Below, piece after piece: positions 1 through 27,973 of a stretch of DNA of 64,000 bases. Source of the stretch: Hemibagrus wyckioides (Eukaryota > Chordata > Actinopteri > Siluriformes > Bagridae). Position numbers and translations under genes: made by a program. The notes under the pieces are model-generated. The model was not told the DNA's origin and ran no database searches. It saw only the letters and a program-made list of their open reading frames with translations. The DNA is taken from assembly GCF_019097595.1 (NCBI RefSeq), contig NC_080727.1, positions 6,410,001 through 6,474,000 on the forward strand, in the 5' to 3' direction. Each line of letters opens with the position of its first letter. Within the stretch, counting starts at the first letter, position 1.

Positions 1-2
1 GA

Positions 3-15302
<15,300 letters not shown>

Positions 15303-17696
15303 GACCTCTCAGGCGTTAAGGAGGACGAGAACTTAAAAACTCTTTTTGGCATGAAGCCACCACTAGTCTCCAGCAAGTAGATCTTCTTTTATCAGATATT
15401 GTCTGAAGGCAGACACATTCTCAGTGTAGAAACTGTATAAAGCCACCTGGTGAACCCCAGCTTTATCCTTCTGAACATGGCAAACTGGTACAAGGCACTG
15501 CTCAGTATGATCACAACCACATCGGATATTGGATGATATCTGTCTTTACTCAAGTCCTTTTTTTACACAGGTCCCCTAGTCCCTTGTCATAAAACAAATT
15601 TTATTCCGTGTCTATGTCACAACTTTCAGCTCATTCCCCATGTTGGAATTTGCTTCTTTAACCAATGTATTTCATTCACCTCAGATTTCTATAATTATAT
15701 ATATAAAAATTGATGCACCTTCGTCTATATTTTCATGATCATGATGCAAACCCTAAATGCTGGCATTATACATGTTAATGAATATTCAGGACTATCTGCA
15801 CAGGCAGTAATTTGAATCGATGTATTCTCGACACATGCGCTTAGACATCCATTCAAATCAGCCCCTTTTATTTCCTTTAAAAGCCATATGGCTCAGGACG
15901 AAGAGATTTTCACAATCAAATACAGTTATATTTCACAAAAAAAATGATTCACGTCGGTATTTAGTAGTAGACACGACTGTCTGGAAGACAGAACTTAAAA
16001 CAAATGTGTCTCCTGTCTACTTGTACAGTTCTATGGATGTTCCTTCATGTGTGTAAACCTCCAGGGCATAGAGTTCTTGTATCAGCTAATCCATCATCAT
16101 CTTCATGATGGCGGTAAATTTCAAGAATCTAGTATTTCTACTTGATTTGTTTAAGGCATTTGTATGTTACTTATTTGCATAATGACAGGGTAACAGTCGG
16201 ATTCACATTAAGCAACAGATGAGTAGTCTGTTATTTGTGTCTGCCTATAGCATTTCTATATATATTTATGTCTTGTGTGTTAATCTTTAGTATTTTTTTA
16301 TTTCCATACACCTGGCTGTCCCTGATCCTGAAAATTCTGTAAGAGGCCATTATATGAGACAGGCACAAATTCAAGGGTCAGAACACAGACAGCAGGAAAC
16401 TGGGATAAAACAAGAGAAGTCAAAACCAGTAAGTAATTTACGCAGAGCTAGAAAACAAGGCTTAAATATAGTGAGACGGAAAGACGTGGAAAAAGGAACA
16501 GGATGGTAGACTATTTAAAGGCTTTACTCAGAGCAGGTGCACATATTAGGTATCAAAAATCAAAAAGCACATGGAACAAGACATGAGGGCAGTACAGGAA
16601 ACATGCCAGGTGTTGACAAAGAGGAATCTGTGTCAAAAATGATCATCTTTGTACATTAATACTCTGCACATCAGTGAGCAGGCACTGGTACTGCATTAAG
16701 GTGTCTTTCCACCAAAAAGAGCGCTGAGGTTAGTGTTTTTATACCAGAATCTTTTTGTAAACAGGAAGTAAGGATTAATTACTTGTTCTAGTCCACCAGG
16801 CCTATGAATTAAAAAATCCTAACCGCCCAGACATGCAATCTTTTGTCCAGAATGCCTGGACTAGTGATTTGTTTAACCCCTGGGTTGGGTGAAATAGTCT
16901 ATTTATATTGTAGGGACACATTAATAGTGTACATTCACAATATGTCTGAAGAAATGGGACAGGAATTTTTATGCTTCACCGGACGTTAGATAAATACTGT
17001 TTAAACCACGTAGCTGCTGTAAGAAAGGTCCTAGGATCTAACCTAACCTGCCGCAAAAATTTATATCTGGACACAAAAATAGCAAATGGATGAAAACAGG
17101 AAACAAGTAGTTCGTTCCTGTCTGAATTATAAATACACCAGTGTTCAGCCACTAAAATGCACAGACTCGAGATCTCACATGAGACACCTGCTCATCTGTT
17201 GAGTTTCCTGTACGAGTTGCAGAAAAGATGATCTCAAATTCACTCTTTGATTGCTTGTAAATTTTCTTTGTTTATGCGTCTTGTAATAATTATCCCTAAA
17301 CTATGACACTTAGGCACTAGGACAGAATGTACTGTGCATACCGTTACTGTTATAGAGATGTGACAGAGCAACAGAACAGAAAACTCTTCCCCAAAAACCC
17401 AGAATCTGTAGCTCAGCAAATTTTTCTCCAGAAAACTAGCGATCCAGAGAAAAACTAAGAGGTGCTTCATCTAATTATGATAGTAGAATCTGGAACAAAA
17501 CAAGGTAATCAAGCAGAGAAGAGAAGGGGAGATGTGCAGCCAGTGTAACTAATGAAAAGTTGCAGAGTGTGAGAAGAGAGAAGGAGACGTGCAGGGCTGA
17601 GTCTTGATGTGTCACTCAGGTTACATAAGCACGGAAGAGTGGGAGTGAGTTAGAGAGAAGGGATTCTAGTCTGTTCTCGATTCTAGTCTATTCTCT

Positions 17697-17905
17697 CAGT
17701 GTGTGTGTGTGAAAGAGAGAAAGAGAGGGAGAGAGAGAGAGAGAGAGAGAGAAGAGGTAAGAAAGATAAAAAGACGTATTGCAAAAACAGCACGAGAATT
17801 GTAATTCCTGTGTGTGTGTGAAAGAGAAAGGGTTGGCATGAAAGAGAATTGTGATCTCTTGCTTCGTGTAGGCGTTATACTGTACACACACACACACACA
17901 CACAC
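17697..17905. repeat. TG, GA and CA microsatellite cluster
   Basis: TG at 17697-17710, GA at 17714-17752, TG at 17810-17820 and CA at 17884-17905 in intergenic DNA. Confidence 0.9.
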
Positions 17906-18128
17906 GTTGAGCCACTCAGATGTAATGGCATCTGCAGGTCCACTTTCCATCCCGCAGTTTAAATGCACTTACTACAAGTGCGCTAATGAACTGTTTATTA
18001 CATTTAAACATATGTAATGTTATATCTCTATTGACAGACTGAATTATTTACATCACAACACCCTGAAATCTTTTTATTTATGTTTCTTTGTCAACAGGTT
18101 TCAATAGCGATATATATATATATATATG

Positions 18129-18162
<34 letters not shown>

Positions 18163-19630
18163 TCATGGACCAGATCTGAATATAAAAATATATTAGCTAA
18201 TAACTCGGTGAATAAATTGAATAAAGAATACCTTTTTTAAAAAATCTAATTCATGTACACATTATTACTTTTCATTTTATTTATTATTTATTTATTTTTG
18301 TTTTGTTTTTCTGTATTTGTTTGTCTTTTTTTTTACTTAAGAAAACATGAGTCGGGAATTTATCTTTGATGGGTTGCCAGTCAATCAGTTTATTTATTTA
18401 TTTATTTATTTATTCATAAATAAATAAGTAATTTTTCATATTTAACATTTTGTCCATCATTATATTTATTTGTTTTCTCTCTTTTTTCGTAGGTTTATTT
18501 TCTGTCACTTGCCTACTGATTTTTTCTTTCCTGTATGTATTTTCTATAAATTTTTTACTTCTTCATTTATTGCTCTCTTTTTTTGGATGTTTATTTGATT
18601 GTTTGTGTGCTGCCATATAATAATAGTTCCCCCACAATCAGAGACAAGAATCAAAATCGGAGATGATTACGGATCTAAAAAGTGGTTAAATATGATACTA
18701 CTTACCACACTTAAATATAAATGCCATTTAAGTATTAAATATTGGTATTTAGATATTATTAGGTAATTATTTTTGTCCAGTTTAGGCTACTTGCTGTTAT
18801 TGTTGACTGTCCTGAAAAGCACAAACATTTATGCATGAAGTGGGCAAGGTTTATTATATAAGATATTTATTATATCTGTCTTATTGGGCTGGGTGCAGAA
18901 CGTCTCATACAGAGAATTTGACTGAATGTTGGATATGTTGAGATACATGGACTTGTGCCAGAATGGTGATTTTTAACATATGATGATGCTGCTGGTTAGG
19001 AAACATTCGTGATTAAGAATATCTTATCTCAAAGTAAAGAATTTGTAGCTACACTGATTATAAATGCTGTTCATCAAGTGCTGGTTAGATTAACATGTAA
19101 ATGAATGGGTATTATTTCCAAATTCTTAGCACAACCCAAACATCACCCAGCTTCACATGCATAGTTTTTGAACATAGATGTAATACTATGTCATATAACA
19201 TAGGAAACAAGTACAGAGTTTCATATATTTTCAAAGTAAAATGTTATTAATATAGTCCAGGGCATAATACAGAGGGCAAACTACCATGCAAACAGTCCAG
19301 AAATCCAATATCCTCCGATGAATTTATTTAAAAATCTAATATCCACAAACAGCTTAGAAATGCAGTACAGTAACAAATGCAAGACCATGGCATGTGACAT
19401 GATCTCTAGATATTTTATGCTGTCCTTAAATGAGGAAGCGAGTGATCTCAGGTGTGCTAGGTGCACAGGAAGTGTGTGGGAATTCAGGTAGTTGGTGTGG
19501 ACGAGCCCGTGACTTAATAACCGACACGTACATGTGAGCTATCGATCCTGACCTCAATCAACCACTAGGAGAATGTGACATATTTAATCATAAAGCCTCA
19601 CAGTATCATAAAAACTCCCAGGATTATATG

Positions 19631-20178
19631 ATCAGGAATAACATTATGAGCATTGAGAGGTGAAGTGAATAACACTGATGATCTCCTCATCATGGCATCT
19701 GTTAGTGGGTGGGATATATTAGGCAGCAAGTGAACATTTTGTCCTCAAAGTTGATGTGATAGAAGCAGGAAAAATGGGCAAGCGTAAGGATTTGAGCGAG
19801 TTTGACAAGGGCCAAATTGTGATGGCTAGACGACTGGATCAGAGCATCTCCAAAACTGCAGCTCTTGTGGGATGTTCCCGGTCTGCAGTGGTCAGTATCT
19901 ATCAAAAGTGGTAAAAGGAAGGAACAGTGGTGAACCGGAGACAGGGTCAAGGGTGGCCAAGGCTCACTTAAGCACCTGGGGAGCGAAGGCTGGCCCGTGT
20001 GATCCGATCCAAAAGACGAGCTCCTGTTGCTCAAATTGCTAAAGAAGTTAATGCTGGTTCTGATAGAAAGGTGTCAGAACACACAGTGCATGATGGGTCA
20101 GGGCTTTTTTTTAGCAGCAAAAGGGGAACCAACACAATATTAAGCAGGTGGTCATAATGTTATGCCTGGTCAGTGTAT
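19631..20178 (+). mobile_element. Tc1-derived non-autonomous element (copy A)
   Basis: Starts with a degraded GATCAGGAATAACATTATGAG end and finishes TTATGCCTGGTCAGTGT. Inside, the plus strand reads the transposase [23 protein letters not shown], then [19 protein letters not shown], broken by a stop. The frame runs to VSEHTVH and jumps to the 3' terminal segment, so the DDE catalytic domain is absent. Confidence 0.88.
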
Positions 20179-20899
20179 ATTCCTCACTCACCCTTGCACC
20201 TAGATGTACAGTATACTGATTACTTAGTAGTTACAAAATAATGTCCTTTAAGATGAATAAGGGGTTAATATATATACGTTGAATAATTATTAATTTATAA
20301 AGGTGAATAGAGATATGAATGATTAAACAAGCAAACATTTATTCATGAGAGAAATACATAAATAATAAACTGCAAGAAAATATAGAAATGTATTTATTTG
20401 TATATTTTTATATTCGCTATTAATCGATCCTGAATATTTTCATAGTTTGTTTTTGTATTTATTGCGTCATCTGTTTTGTTTTTGCTTTTTTTTTGCTTTT
20501 TGGTTCTGATCTGGTCATATGCATAGCCCAGACGTCGAAATCCTCATCAATATTCTTTTCATAATAATCAGGCTATTTTAAATTCACTGCTGAGTATGAT
20601 GAAATAAGCGCTAGTCTTTTTCCTTCACTCGAATCTTATTCCCGAATCGACCTGCCTGTCAGATATCCTCAATGCATTCAGGAAGTCACGCTGAGCTCAG
20701 TGTATCCTCCTGAACACACAGTGCTGCTCAGTTTTCAAACACTAGTATTACAGAGCAAAGCCTTTCTTCTCCATGAGCACGGTCCAGGCATGGGCAAACA
20801 GTCCAGCTGTGTGCACTGCACATCTGGAGCCTCCACTTGTGGCTTTTGCACAGGTCCAAAGAGATAAGATGAAAGAATAATAACGCTGACCTCCCCACA

Positions 20900-20935
<36 letters not shown>

Positions 20936-21654
20936 CACTTACATTTGATTACAGTCCTGTTTGCTTTTTTCCTCTCAGTCTGAGTGCTCATTCTACAATT
21001 TATTTGCTCTGTACACACCAAGGCAGGAACGTGAGAATCTTTTGCAAGAGGTGTTTGTATGTTTTGAGTATGGTCAGGGAATCTGGACGCATCCTTACCC
21101 ACTTTTTCCCTGTTTCTATATCCATCCTCTGTAGTCTAGTTGCTTAGCATACTGATTTCTTCTCAGGTGAACCATTTCATTTAACTTACTAGACTAATTC
21201 TGGATCATTTTGAAGCTGGAACATTGGTTCGCATTAATATGATAGCAGTGCTATGGATATGAAGCTGAATTAGTCTAAAAATGTGCATCAAATATTAGTA
21301 TACTTATCAAATATCAATATACATTTCTAATGCTGGCCAGGGTTATAGTTCAATCATAATCAAATCAGTTGCTGAAAGCAGTATTGGAGAGTTAATTAGC
21401 CAGGGTTATGAATCAGTCATGAGACTCAATCAGATGCTCATATGCTGTTAGAAATGACTGACTGAAGTATTCTTACTGCTAGCCTTTCTTCTGTTTTATC
21501 TGGTCGACTTATTTGTTTGACCTTTACTTGGATGATATATGTCACATTATGCATTAATCTAGAATGTTACACCTTAAAGGGTTTGCACGAAAGCGTTGGT
21601 TGGTTGGTTGGTTGCGGATTTGTTGTTCTTGTTTTTTATTTCGCTGATTCTCAA

Positions 21655-22275
21655 AGAAATTCTACCCTTCTGAAAGTCTAACTAATCCTGCCCTTTTTCT
21701 CTGAAACTTTGACCAATCCCAACACACTCCCAGAGAAATCCTGACTGATCCTACCCAATTCCTCACAATGTTTGACCAATCCTAACCCATTCTCTGAAGA
21801 ACCCTGCCCAATCCTGACCCACTGCCACAGAAATTCTGTGCAATCCCAACCCACTCTCAAAGAAATTCTGACTTATCCTACCCAATTTCTCACATCATCT
21901 GACCAATCCTATTCCATTCTCTGAGGAACTCTGCCCAATCCTGACCCACTGCCACCAAAATTCTGACCAATCCCAACCCACAAGAAATTCTGACACACTT
22001 CCACAGAATGTCAAACTGATCCTGCACACTTCCACAAAACTCCTGACCAGCTCGCAAGGATTTCTGACCAATCCCACCTACTTCTGCAGAAAGTCTGACC
22101 AATCTTACGCTTTTCCTCAGAAAGTCTGGCCTTTTCCTCAGAACATTTGTCAAATCCTAACCTACTCCCAAAGTAAATCTGACCAATCCCACCCACTTTC
22201 CCAGAACATTTACCCAATCCTAACCCACTCCCTGAGACATTTTGACCAATCCTAACCTACTTCTATGTAGGATTG
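21655..22275. repeat. Degenerate minisatellite, about 32-bp unit
   Basis: The motif TGACCAATCCTAACCCACT recurs with variants about every 31-32 bases. In the first half the phase positions are about 21711, 21743, 21774, 21806, 21838, 21870, 21901, 21933 and 21965. The blocks starting at 21774 and 21901 are much closer to each other than neighbouring units are, so four units (127 bp) form a higher-order repeat. Minus-strand open frames here are products of the repeat. Confidence 0.8.
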
Positions 22276-22983
22276 ATCAGTCCCACCTTCCTATCCCACA
22301 GTTATTATTTTGTTTGCCTCTGAGCACAGTATTGTCTAACAAATTTAGCTGATTTGAATCAGTGTCTTTAATAAAAAGGATAAATCAGTTACTAAACATG
22401 AATGAAGGAAGGGTTATTTCAGCACCCACAGCACTCCCACGTTCATGCAAATGGCCTTTCTTTGTTCCGACTGATGCATTCAGTGCTGGTCAGTGACAAG
22501 CCAGTATGACAAAACCTACATAACACTGACTGACATGAATCCAATAAGCATTATGACTAGGTATGAAAAAATATAGAATTCAGCACTTTAGATCATTATG
22601 AAACCTTCTGTGACTTTAAAATGTAGTAAAGCTTTTTTTTATGTTTATGCGTTAGTGCCTTCTTTCAGCCATCATTGTTATTCCTGAGTAATTACGTATT
22701 TGGACGAGTTTATAGCAATCCGGTGTTGGTGACAGCAGCTCTCAAGTAATAAATATCTTCATTCTATGTTTTTTTTTTTTTTGTATTTATATCTTACTGA
22801 TTCATTATGGCAGATCAAAAATCATAACTGAACTGTTCTTGTTTTGTTTTGTTTTTTTTGTCATTTTCTACCCTACTGTATAACCTCCCTGTCATGTTGC
22901 CTGCCTCTTGTACAGTTTAATTAAAAAAAAAAAATCATTGTACACATCCATGCTATTTATACAGAAAGTGTGTTTAATTTTAC

Positions 22984-22989
22984 AATAAA
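22984..22989 (+). terminator. Candidate poly(A) signal AATAAA
   Basis: AATAAA preceded within 80 bases by TGTA-type motifs (TTGTACAG, TTGTACACAT) and followed by T-rich DNA. This is the look of a real plus-strand 3' end. The only known upstream plus-strand gene is WHRN, whose stop is 7.7 kb away. It could be a very long WHRN 3' UTR or the end of an unrecognised transcript. Confidence 0.35.
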
Positions 22990-23067
22990 GATAAACTGCG
23001 GAATACACGGCTGCACAGAGTTCATGTTTTCTCATTCATTATTCAGAGAAGAGAAATGACTGTAATG

Positions 23068-25072
23068 AAGGGGAAGGGAAGGGAAAGGAAGGAAAGGGAT
23101 AGGTAGGGAAGGGAAGGGGAGGGAAGGGAAGAGTAGGGAAGGGAAAGGAAGGAAAGGGATAGGTAGGGAAGGGGAAGGGAAGGGAAGGGTAAAGAAGGGA
23201 AGGGGAGGAAGGGAAGGGAAGAGTAGGGAAGGGAAAGGAAGGGGAAGGGAAGGGAAGGGTAAAGAAGGGAAGGGTAGAGAAGGGAAGGGAATGGATAGGT
23301 AGGGAAGGGAAGGGGAAGGGAAGGGTAGAGAAGGGAAGGGAAGGGGAAGGGAAGGGAAAGGATTGGAAGGGATAGGTAGGGAAGGGAAGGGGAGGGAAGG
23401 GAAGAGTAGGGAAGGGAAAGGAAGGAAAGGGATAGGTAGGGAAGGGAAGGGTAAAGAAGGGAAGGGGAGGAAGGGAAGAGTAGGGAAGGGAAAGGAAGGA
23501 AAGGGATAGGTAGGGAAGGGAAGGGGAGGGAAGGGAAGAGTAGGGAAGGGAAAGGAAGGAAAGGGATAGGTAGGGAAGGGGAAGGGAAGGGTAAAGAAGG
23601 GAAGGGGAGGAAGGGAAGGGAAGGGTAAAGAAGGGAAGGGTAAAGAAGGGAAGGGTAGAGAAGGGAAGAGAATGGATAGGTAGGGAAGGGAAGGGGAAGG
23701 GAAGGGTAGAGAAGGGAAGGGAAGGGGAAGGGAAGGGAAAGGATTGGAAGGGATAGGTAGGGAAGGGAAGGGGAGGGAAGGGAAGAGTAGGGAAGGGAAA
23801 GGAAGGAAAGGGATAGGTAGGGAAGGGAAGGGGAGGGAAGGGTAAAGAAGGGAAGGGGAGGAAGGGAAGGGAAGAGTAGGGAAGGGAAAGGAAGGGGAAG
23901 GGAAGGGAAGGGAAGGGTAAAGAAGGGAAGGGGAAGGGAAGGGTAGAGAAGGGAAGGGAATGGATAGGTAGGGAAGGGAAGGGGAAGGGAAGGGAAGGGA
24001 AGAGTAGGGAAGGGAAAGGAAGGGGAAGGGAAGGGAAGGGAAGGGTAAAGAAGAGAAGGGGAAGGGAAGGGTAGAGAAGGGAAGGGAATGGATAGGTAGG
24101 GAAGGGAAGGGGAAGGGAAGGGTAGAGAAGGGAAGGGAAGGGGAAGGGAAGGGAAAGGATTGGAAGGGATAGGTAGGGAAGGGAAGGGGAAAGGAAGGAT
24201 AAAGAAGGGAAGGGAGGGCAAGGGTAGAGAAGGGAAGGGAAGAGTAGGAAGGGGAAGGGTAGGTTAGGAAAGGGGAAGGTAGGGAGGGGAAGGGAAGGGA
24301 AGGAAGGTTAGGGAAGGGAAGGGAAAGGGAAAAGAAGGGAAGGGAAAGAAAAGGGAAGGGAAAAGAAGGGAAGGGAAAGGTAGGTTAGGGAAGGGAAGGG
24401 AAGGGAAGGGAAAAGGAAGGGAAGGGAGAGGAAGGGAAGGGAAAGGAAGGAAAGGGATAGGTAGGGAAGGGAAGGGGAGGGAAGGGAAAGGAAGGAAAGG
24501 GATAGGTAGGGAAGGGAAGGGGAGGGAAGGGAAGAGTAGGGAAGGGAAAGGAAGGAAAGGGATAGGTAGGAAAGGGGAAGGGAAGGGAAGGGTAAAGAAG
24601 GGAAGGGAAGAGTAGGGAAGGGAAAGGAAGGGGAAGGGAAGGGTAAAGAAGGGAAGGGGAAGGGAAGGGTAGAGAAGGGAAGGGAATGGATAGGTAGGGA
24701 AGGGAAGGGTAGAGAAGGGAAGTGAAGGGGAAGGGAAGGGAAAGGATTGGAAGGGATAGGTAGGGAAGGGAAGGGGAAAGGAAGGATAAAGAAGGGAAGG
24801 GAGGGCAAGGGAAGAGAAGGGAAGGGAAGAGTAGGAAGGGGAAGGGTAGGTTAGGAAAGGGGAAGGTAGGGAGGGGAAGGGAAGGGAAGGGAAAGGGAAA
24901 AGAAGGGAAGGGAAAGAAAAGGGAAGGGAAAAGAAGGGAAAGGAAAGGAAGGTTAGGGAAGGGAAGGGAAAGGGAAAAGAAGGGAAGGGAAAAGAAGGGA
25001 AGGGAAAGGTAGGTTAGGGAAGGGAAGGGAAGGGAAGGGAAGGGAAGGGAGAGGTAGGGAAGGGAAGGGAAG
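23068..25072. repeat. 2-kb GGGAA-type polypurine satellite
   Basis: Almost only G and A on the plus strand, built on GGGAA/GGGGAA/GGAAA with marker variants (GGATAGGTAGGG, AGAGTAGG, GGTAAAGAAGGG, GATTGG). Markers repeat at fixed distances: ATGGAT at 23291 and 23672 and GATTGG at 23361 and 23742 (both 381 bp apart); GATTGG at 24158 and 24745 and GGGCAAGG at about 24216 and 24803 (both 587 bp apart). The array therefore grew by segmental duplication as well as slippage. The long Ser-Leu-Pro-Phe minus-strand frames are repeat products. Confidence 0.95.
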
Positions 25073-25077
25073 ATCAG

Positions 25078-25175
25078 TGGTGAGCATGCTCGGTTGTATC
25101 AATGAGATAAGTTTAAGTCGCTCTGGATAAAGATGTCTGCAACATGCCATAAATGTAAAAATAAATAAATAAAAC
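25078..25175 (+). repeat. SINE 3' tail
   Basis: AAGTCGCTCTGGATAAAGAT, then GTCTGCAACATGCCATAAAT and an A/T-rich tail: the shared 3' end of several fish tRNA-SINE families. No head is present. It abuts the polypurine array directly. Confidence 0.65.
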
Positions 25176-26415
25176 AAAAACGAGGTGTGTTGCTAGAGGA
25201 AAACAATCAACAATGATGTGGTGTGATTGGATGCTGTTCCCTGATTCTTACACTGGTGACTCCTTCTCACCGTGTTTAACGTATTTCCTGTAGAAATAAT
25301 AACGTATTCGAATGAGTGCATAAATCTAACCCTCGCAACCGGCACTACTGTCAGAGATGCTGCCTTCTGACCAATCAGTACTGAGCATTCAGTAGCACTC
25401 AGTGTGACAGTGAATTCAATTTAAAAAACATAATTCATTCAGTGAGTGGAAGATTCCTGCGCGCTTCCCTTTTCCTGTCTCTTATCTAAAAATATTTCCG
25501 TAGAGCAGTGAATGACCTTCACTGCATGAGGCCTGGCCTCTCTTCTTCTACTCCTTTCCCCTATGGTTCAAGAGAGCATATTTTTATAACTTAAAGACAA
25601 CGTGAAGCCGAAATCTCATTCTCCTTCATGAATTTTCTAGCAAGGCAGCTCAATATTTTTGCTTAGTTATAAATAAAAGACAGAAGGGCAAGATGAAATG
25701 ATATTATATTATCGATTACTGGTTATTGGTTATTTAATCAGAAGCCATTTAGACATGAGTCATGGGATTTCACTGGAAGATTTTTAGTTTTAAACAGATT
25801 ATTTTGTCTTTTCAGTGATTTATATTGACGAATCAATCTAATGACCAGGAAAATGAACCAACATGGTAAAGGTAAGATTTCAGCCTGTCTTTATACATTA
25901 AACCATTGTTGATATGGTGCCGTTTTCTTTGAATCTTCCAAATGGAGAAATTTACATGTTGCCCTTTCTCAGTACCATGATGTAGTATATTTTCACCTCA
26001 ACAGAAAGACTATAAAGAAAGACACCAGGGAATGGATAATAGGTGATAACAGGAACGAATTTCTTAGACGTTCCGTATCATTAAGACATAACTGTGAGTA
26101 CGACGTTAAATAAATCATTAAATAAAAACGTTTCAAATAAACACACTGGGATGCTTAAATTTGGAGTAGTGATCCATCACAACACACCGATTTTGTTTTT
26201 TCTCCCCCCACCCGTTACCTCAAGATTTCATCCTTACATAATTAATTAGACTACAACTGAATACATTAAAATGTCTAAAAACCACAGAGGATTTTTTTTT
26301 TGTATACACATATTAAAATGACGTTAATGGAGATTTTCCATTAAATCTCTTTCCATTCCCTTTTCCATTAAATGCTCCTTCAAGATATATCAGATTCTAT
26401 TACACAGGGAAAGTG

Positions 26416-26466
<51 letters not shown>
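26416..26466. repeat. AT dinucleotide run
   Basis: About 25 uninterrupted TA/AT units, a likely cruciform or fragile spot. Confidence 0.97.
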
Positions 26467-26471
<5 letters not shown>

Positions 26472-27299
26472 CATTGCCAGCCTGCTGCTTTAAATTTCAT
26501 TGCTCTTATTTGATGTTCCTCCTTGATATTTCCCTTGGGTTGGTGCCAATTTTCAAAGAAATTTCATCCTTCCATTATCTCAACCTGCCAGATTAATCTC
26601 GGAAAACACGGAAAAATCAACCTTACCGTAAGCAAACTAGTATGGTGTTTCGGCATTCTAACAAACGATGCCAAAAGGACAATCCTGGATTGGTGCTGCG
26701 TGATAAACCAAGGCGAGGGCTGTTGCTATGGTCACTTTGGCCTGGCCACGCCCCTTGACGACAACATCCTTTGAGAGCTGGTGGTAATGTTACAGGTGTG
26801 TGCCAAAATTTACACTGCAGGCTGTGTTCCTCATCCATTCCTGTTACTAAAGGCTGATTTATTTTGAGACCTGCTTAGAACAATGCAGCCTACATTTCAA
26901 GAACTTACAATAACAAAACCGGTATATAGATTAAAGCTTATAGCAGCACAAATTTCTCTGCATCGAGCCCCAAAAAAATGCGATTGGTTCTAAAAAAGAT
27001 GAAGATGAAGTCAGTGATATTTAAGTCTGAACATTTTTGTACTCTTCTCACATTTCAGCCGCTGTTAATTAAATATTTACTCAGAGGAGCCTGTGGCCTC
27101 ACAGGATCTTTAAACAGCAGGAAAAAAGCATGATATGGACCACTACCATACAGCCAATTGGGACGAGGCGGTCTCTTCACATACATGATTTAGCCTTCTT
27201 AGGATTTTTTTAGGAAGAAATTTATGCCGTTTCTGTCAGTTTGATGACACTAAGCACAAGACAAATCGACAAATAACTCATGCCACTTGTAGTTTGACT

Positions 27300-27490
27300 T
27301 GTGTGTGGGTCATGGATCGGGGTTCAAGCCCCAGCACCGCCAAGCTGCCACCGTTGGGCCCTTAAGCAAGGCCCCCAACCCCACTCTGCTCCAGGGGTGC
27401 TGCATCATGGCTGACCCTGCGCTCTGACCCCAACCCCAAAGGATGGGATATGTGAAGAAAGAATTTTACTCTGCAGTAATGTATATGTGA
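27300..27490 (+). repeat. tRNA-derived SINE, type 2
   Basis: Has a B-box-like GGGGTTCAAGCCCC, then GGGCCCTTAAGCAAGGCCC, then GGATGGGATATGTGAAGAAA and a TGTGACAAATAA tail. The same family is complete and reversed at 50084-50318. Confidence 0.75.
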
Positions 27491-27898
27491 CAAATAACGG
27501 CAACTTTACTTAACTCTAGCGACCGCTAACATTGTCGCTTGTAAGAATGCTCTTTCTAGTGTGTTTTTATTTCTTATATAGTATTCTTTTTTGTTTCATT
27601 TACCTGATTCTCTCTGTGCTACTTGACTAAATGAAATATTACTGCAGTTAGGAGTTGTGATTTGGGAAATAGAAAAAAAAAATGGCATAACATATGCTCC
27701 AGTGGATTGTCAGAGGAATCATTCAAGCAAGTCTGATTGCAAGGATTTGCAAAACCGTGACTTTGGGACATTTGGGACTTTGCAAAATCGAAGAACTGAG
27801 AAATACAATTAACACAAATGTCACTTGTCATGCTGTTGCTTAATGCTGTCACTGAAATCATAGTCAATTTGGAGGGTTTCTGATTTTTAATCTACTCC

Positions 27899-27973
27899 TG
27901 CCACCTAGTGGCAAAGAGGTGAAGTGAAAACAAAAAGTATTAATAAAAAACAAAATATGTCGCCATCTTGTGG
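27899..27973 (-). promoter_or_regulatory. Two CTCF-like motifs, same orientation
   Basis: The reverse complement of 27899-27911 reads CCACTAGGTGGCA, a full match to the CTCF core CCASYAGRKGGCR. The reverse complement of 27961-27973 reads CCACAAGATGGCG, one mismatch. Both point to the minus strand, 60 bp apart, about 0.5 kb upstream of the AKNA promoter. Motif match only; binding is inferred. Confidence 0.4.

Noticed and set aside
21678..22217. Minus-strand frames with repeated GLV and VRIGQ peptides
   Set aside because: They follow the 32-bp minisatellite, are short and overlap in several frames; repeat-made rather than a repeat protein gene.
23043..24221. 392-codon minus-strand frame rich in Ser, Leu, Pro and Phe
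   Set aside because: It is the translation of the GGGAA satellite. A pentamer without stop codons stays open in every frame; no domain, splice site or promoter supports a protein.
24308..24808. 166-codon minus-strand frame of the same type
   Set aside because: Same satellite; it starts with the same peptide as the frame at 23043 because the DNA is duplicated.
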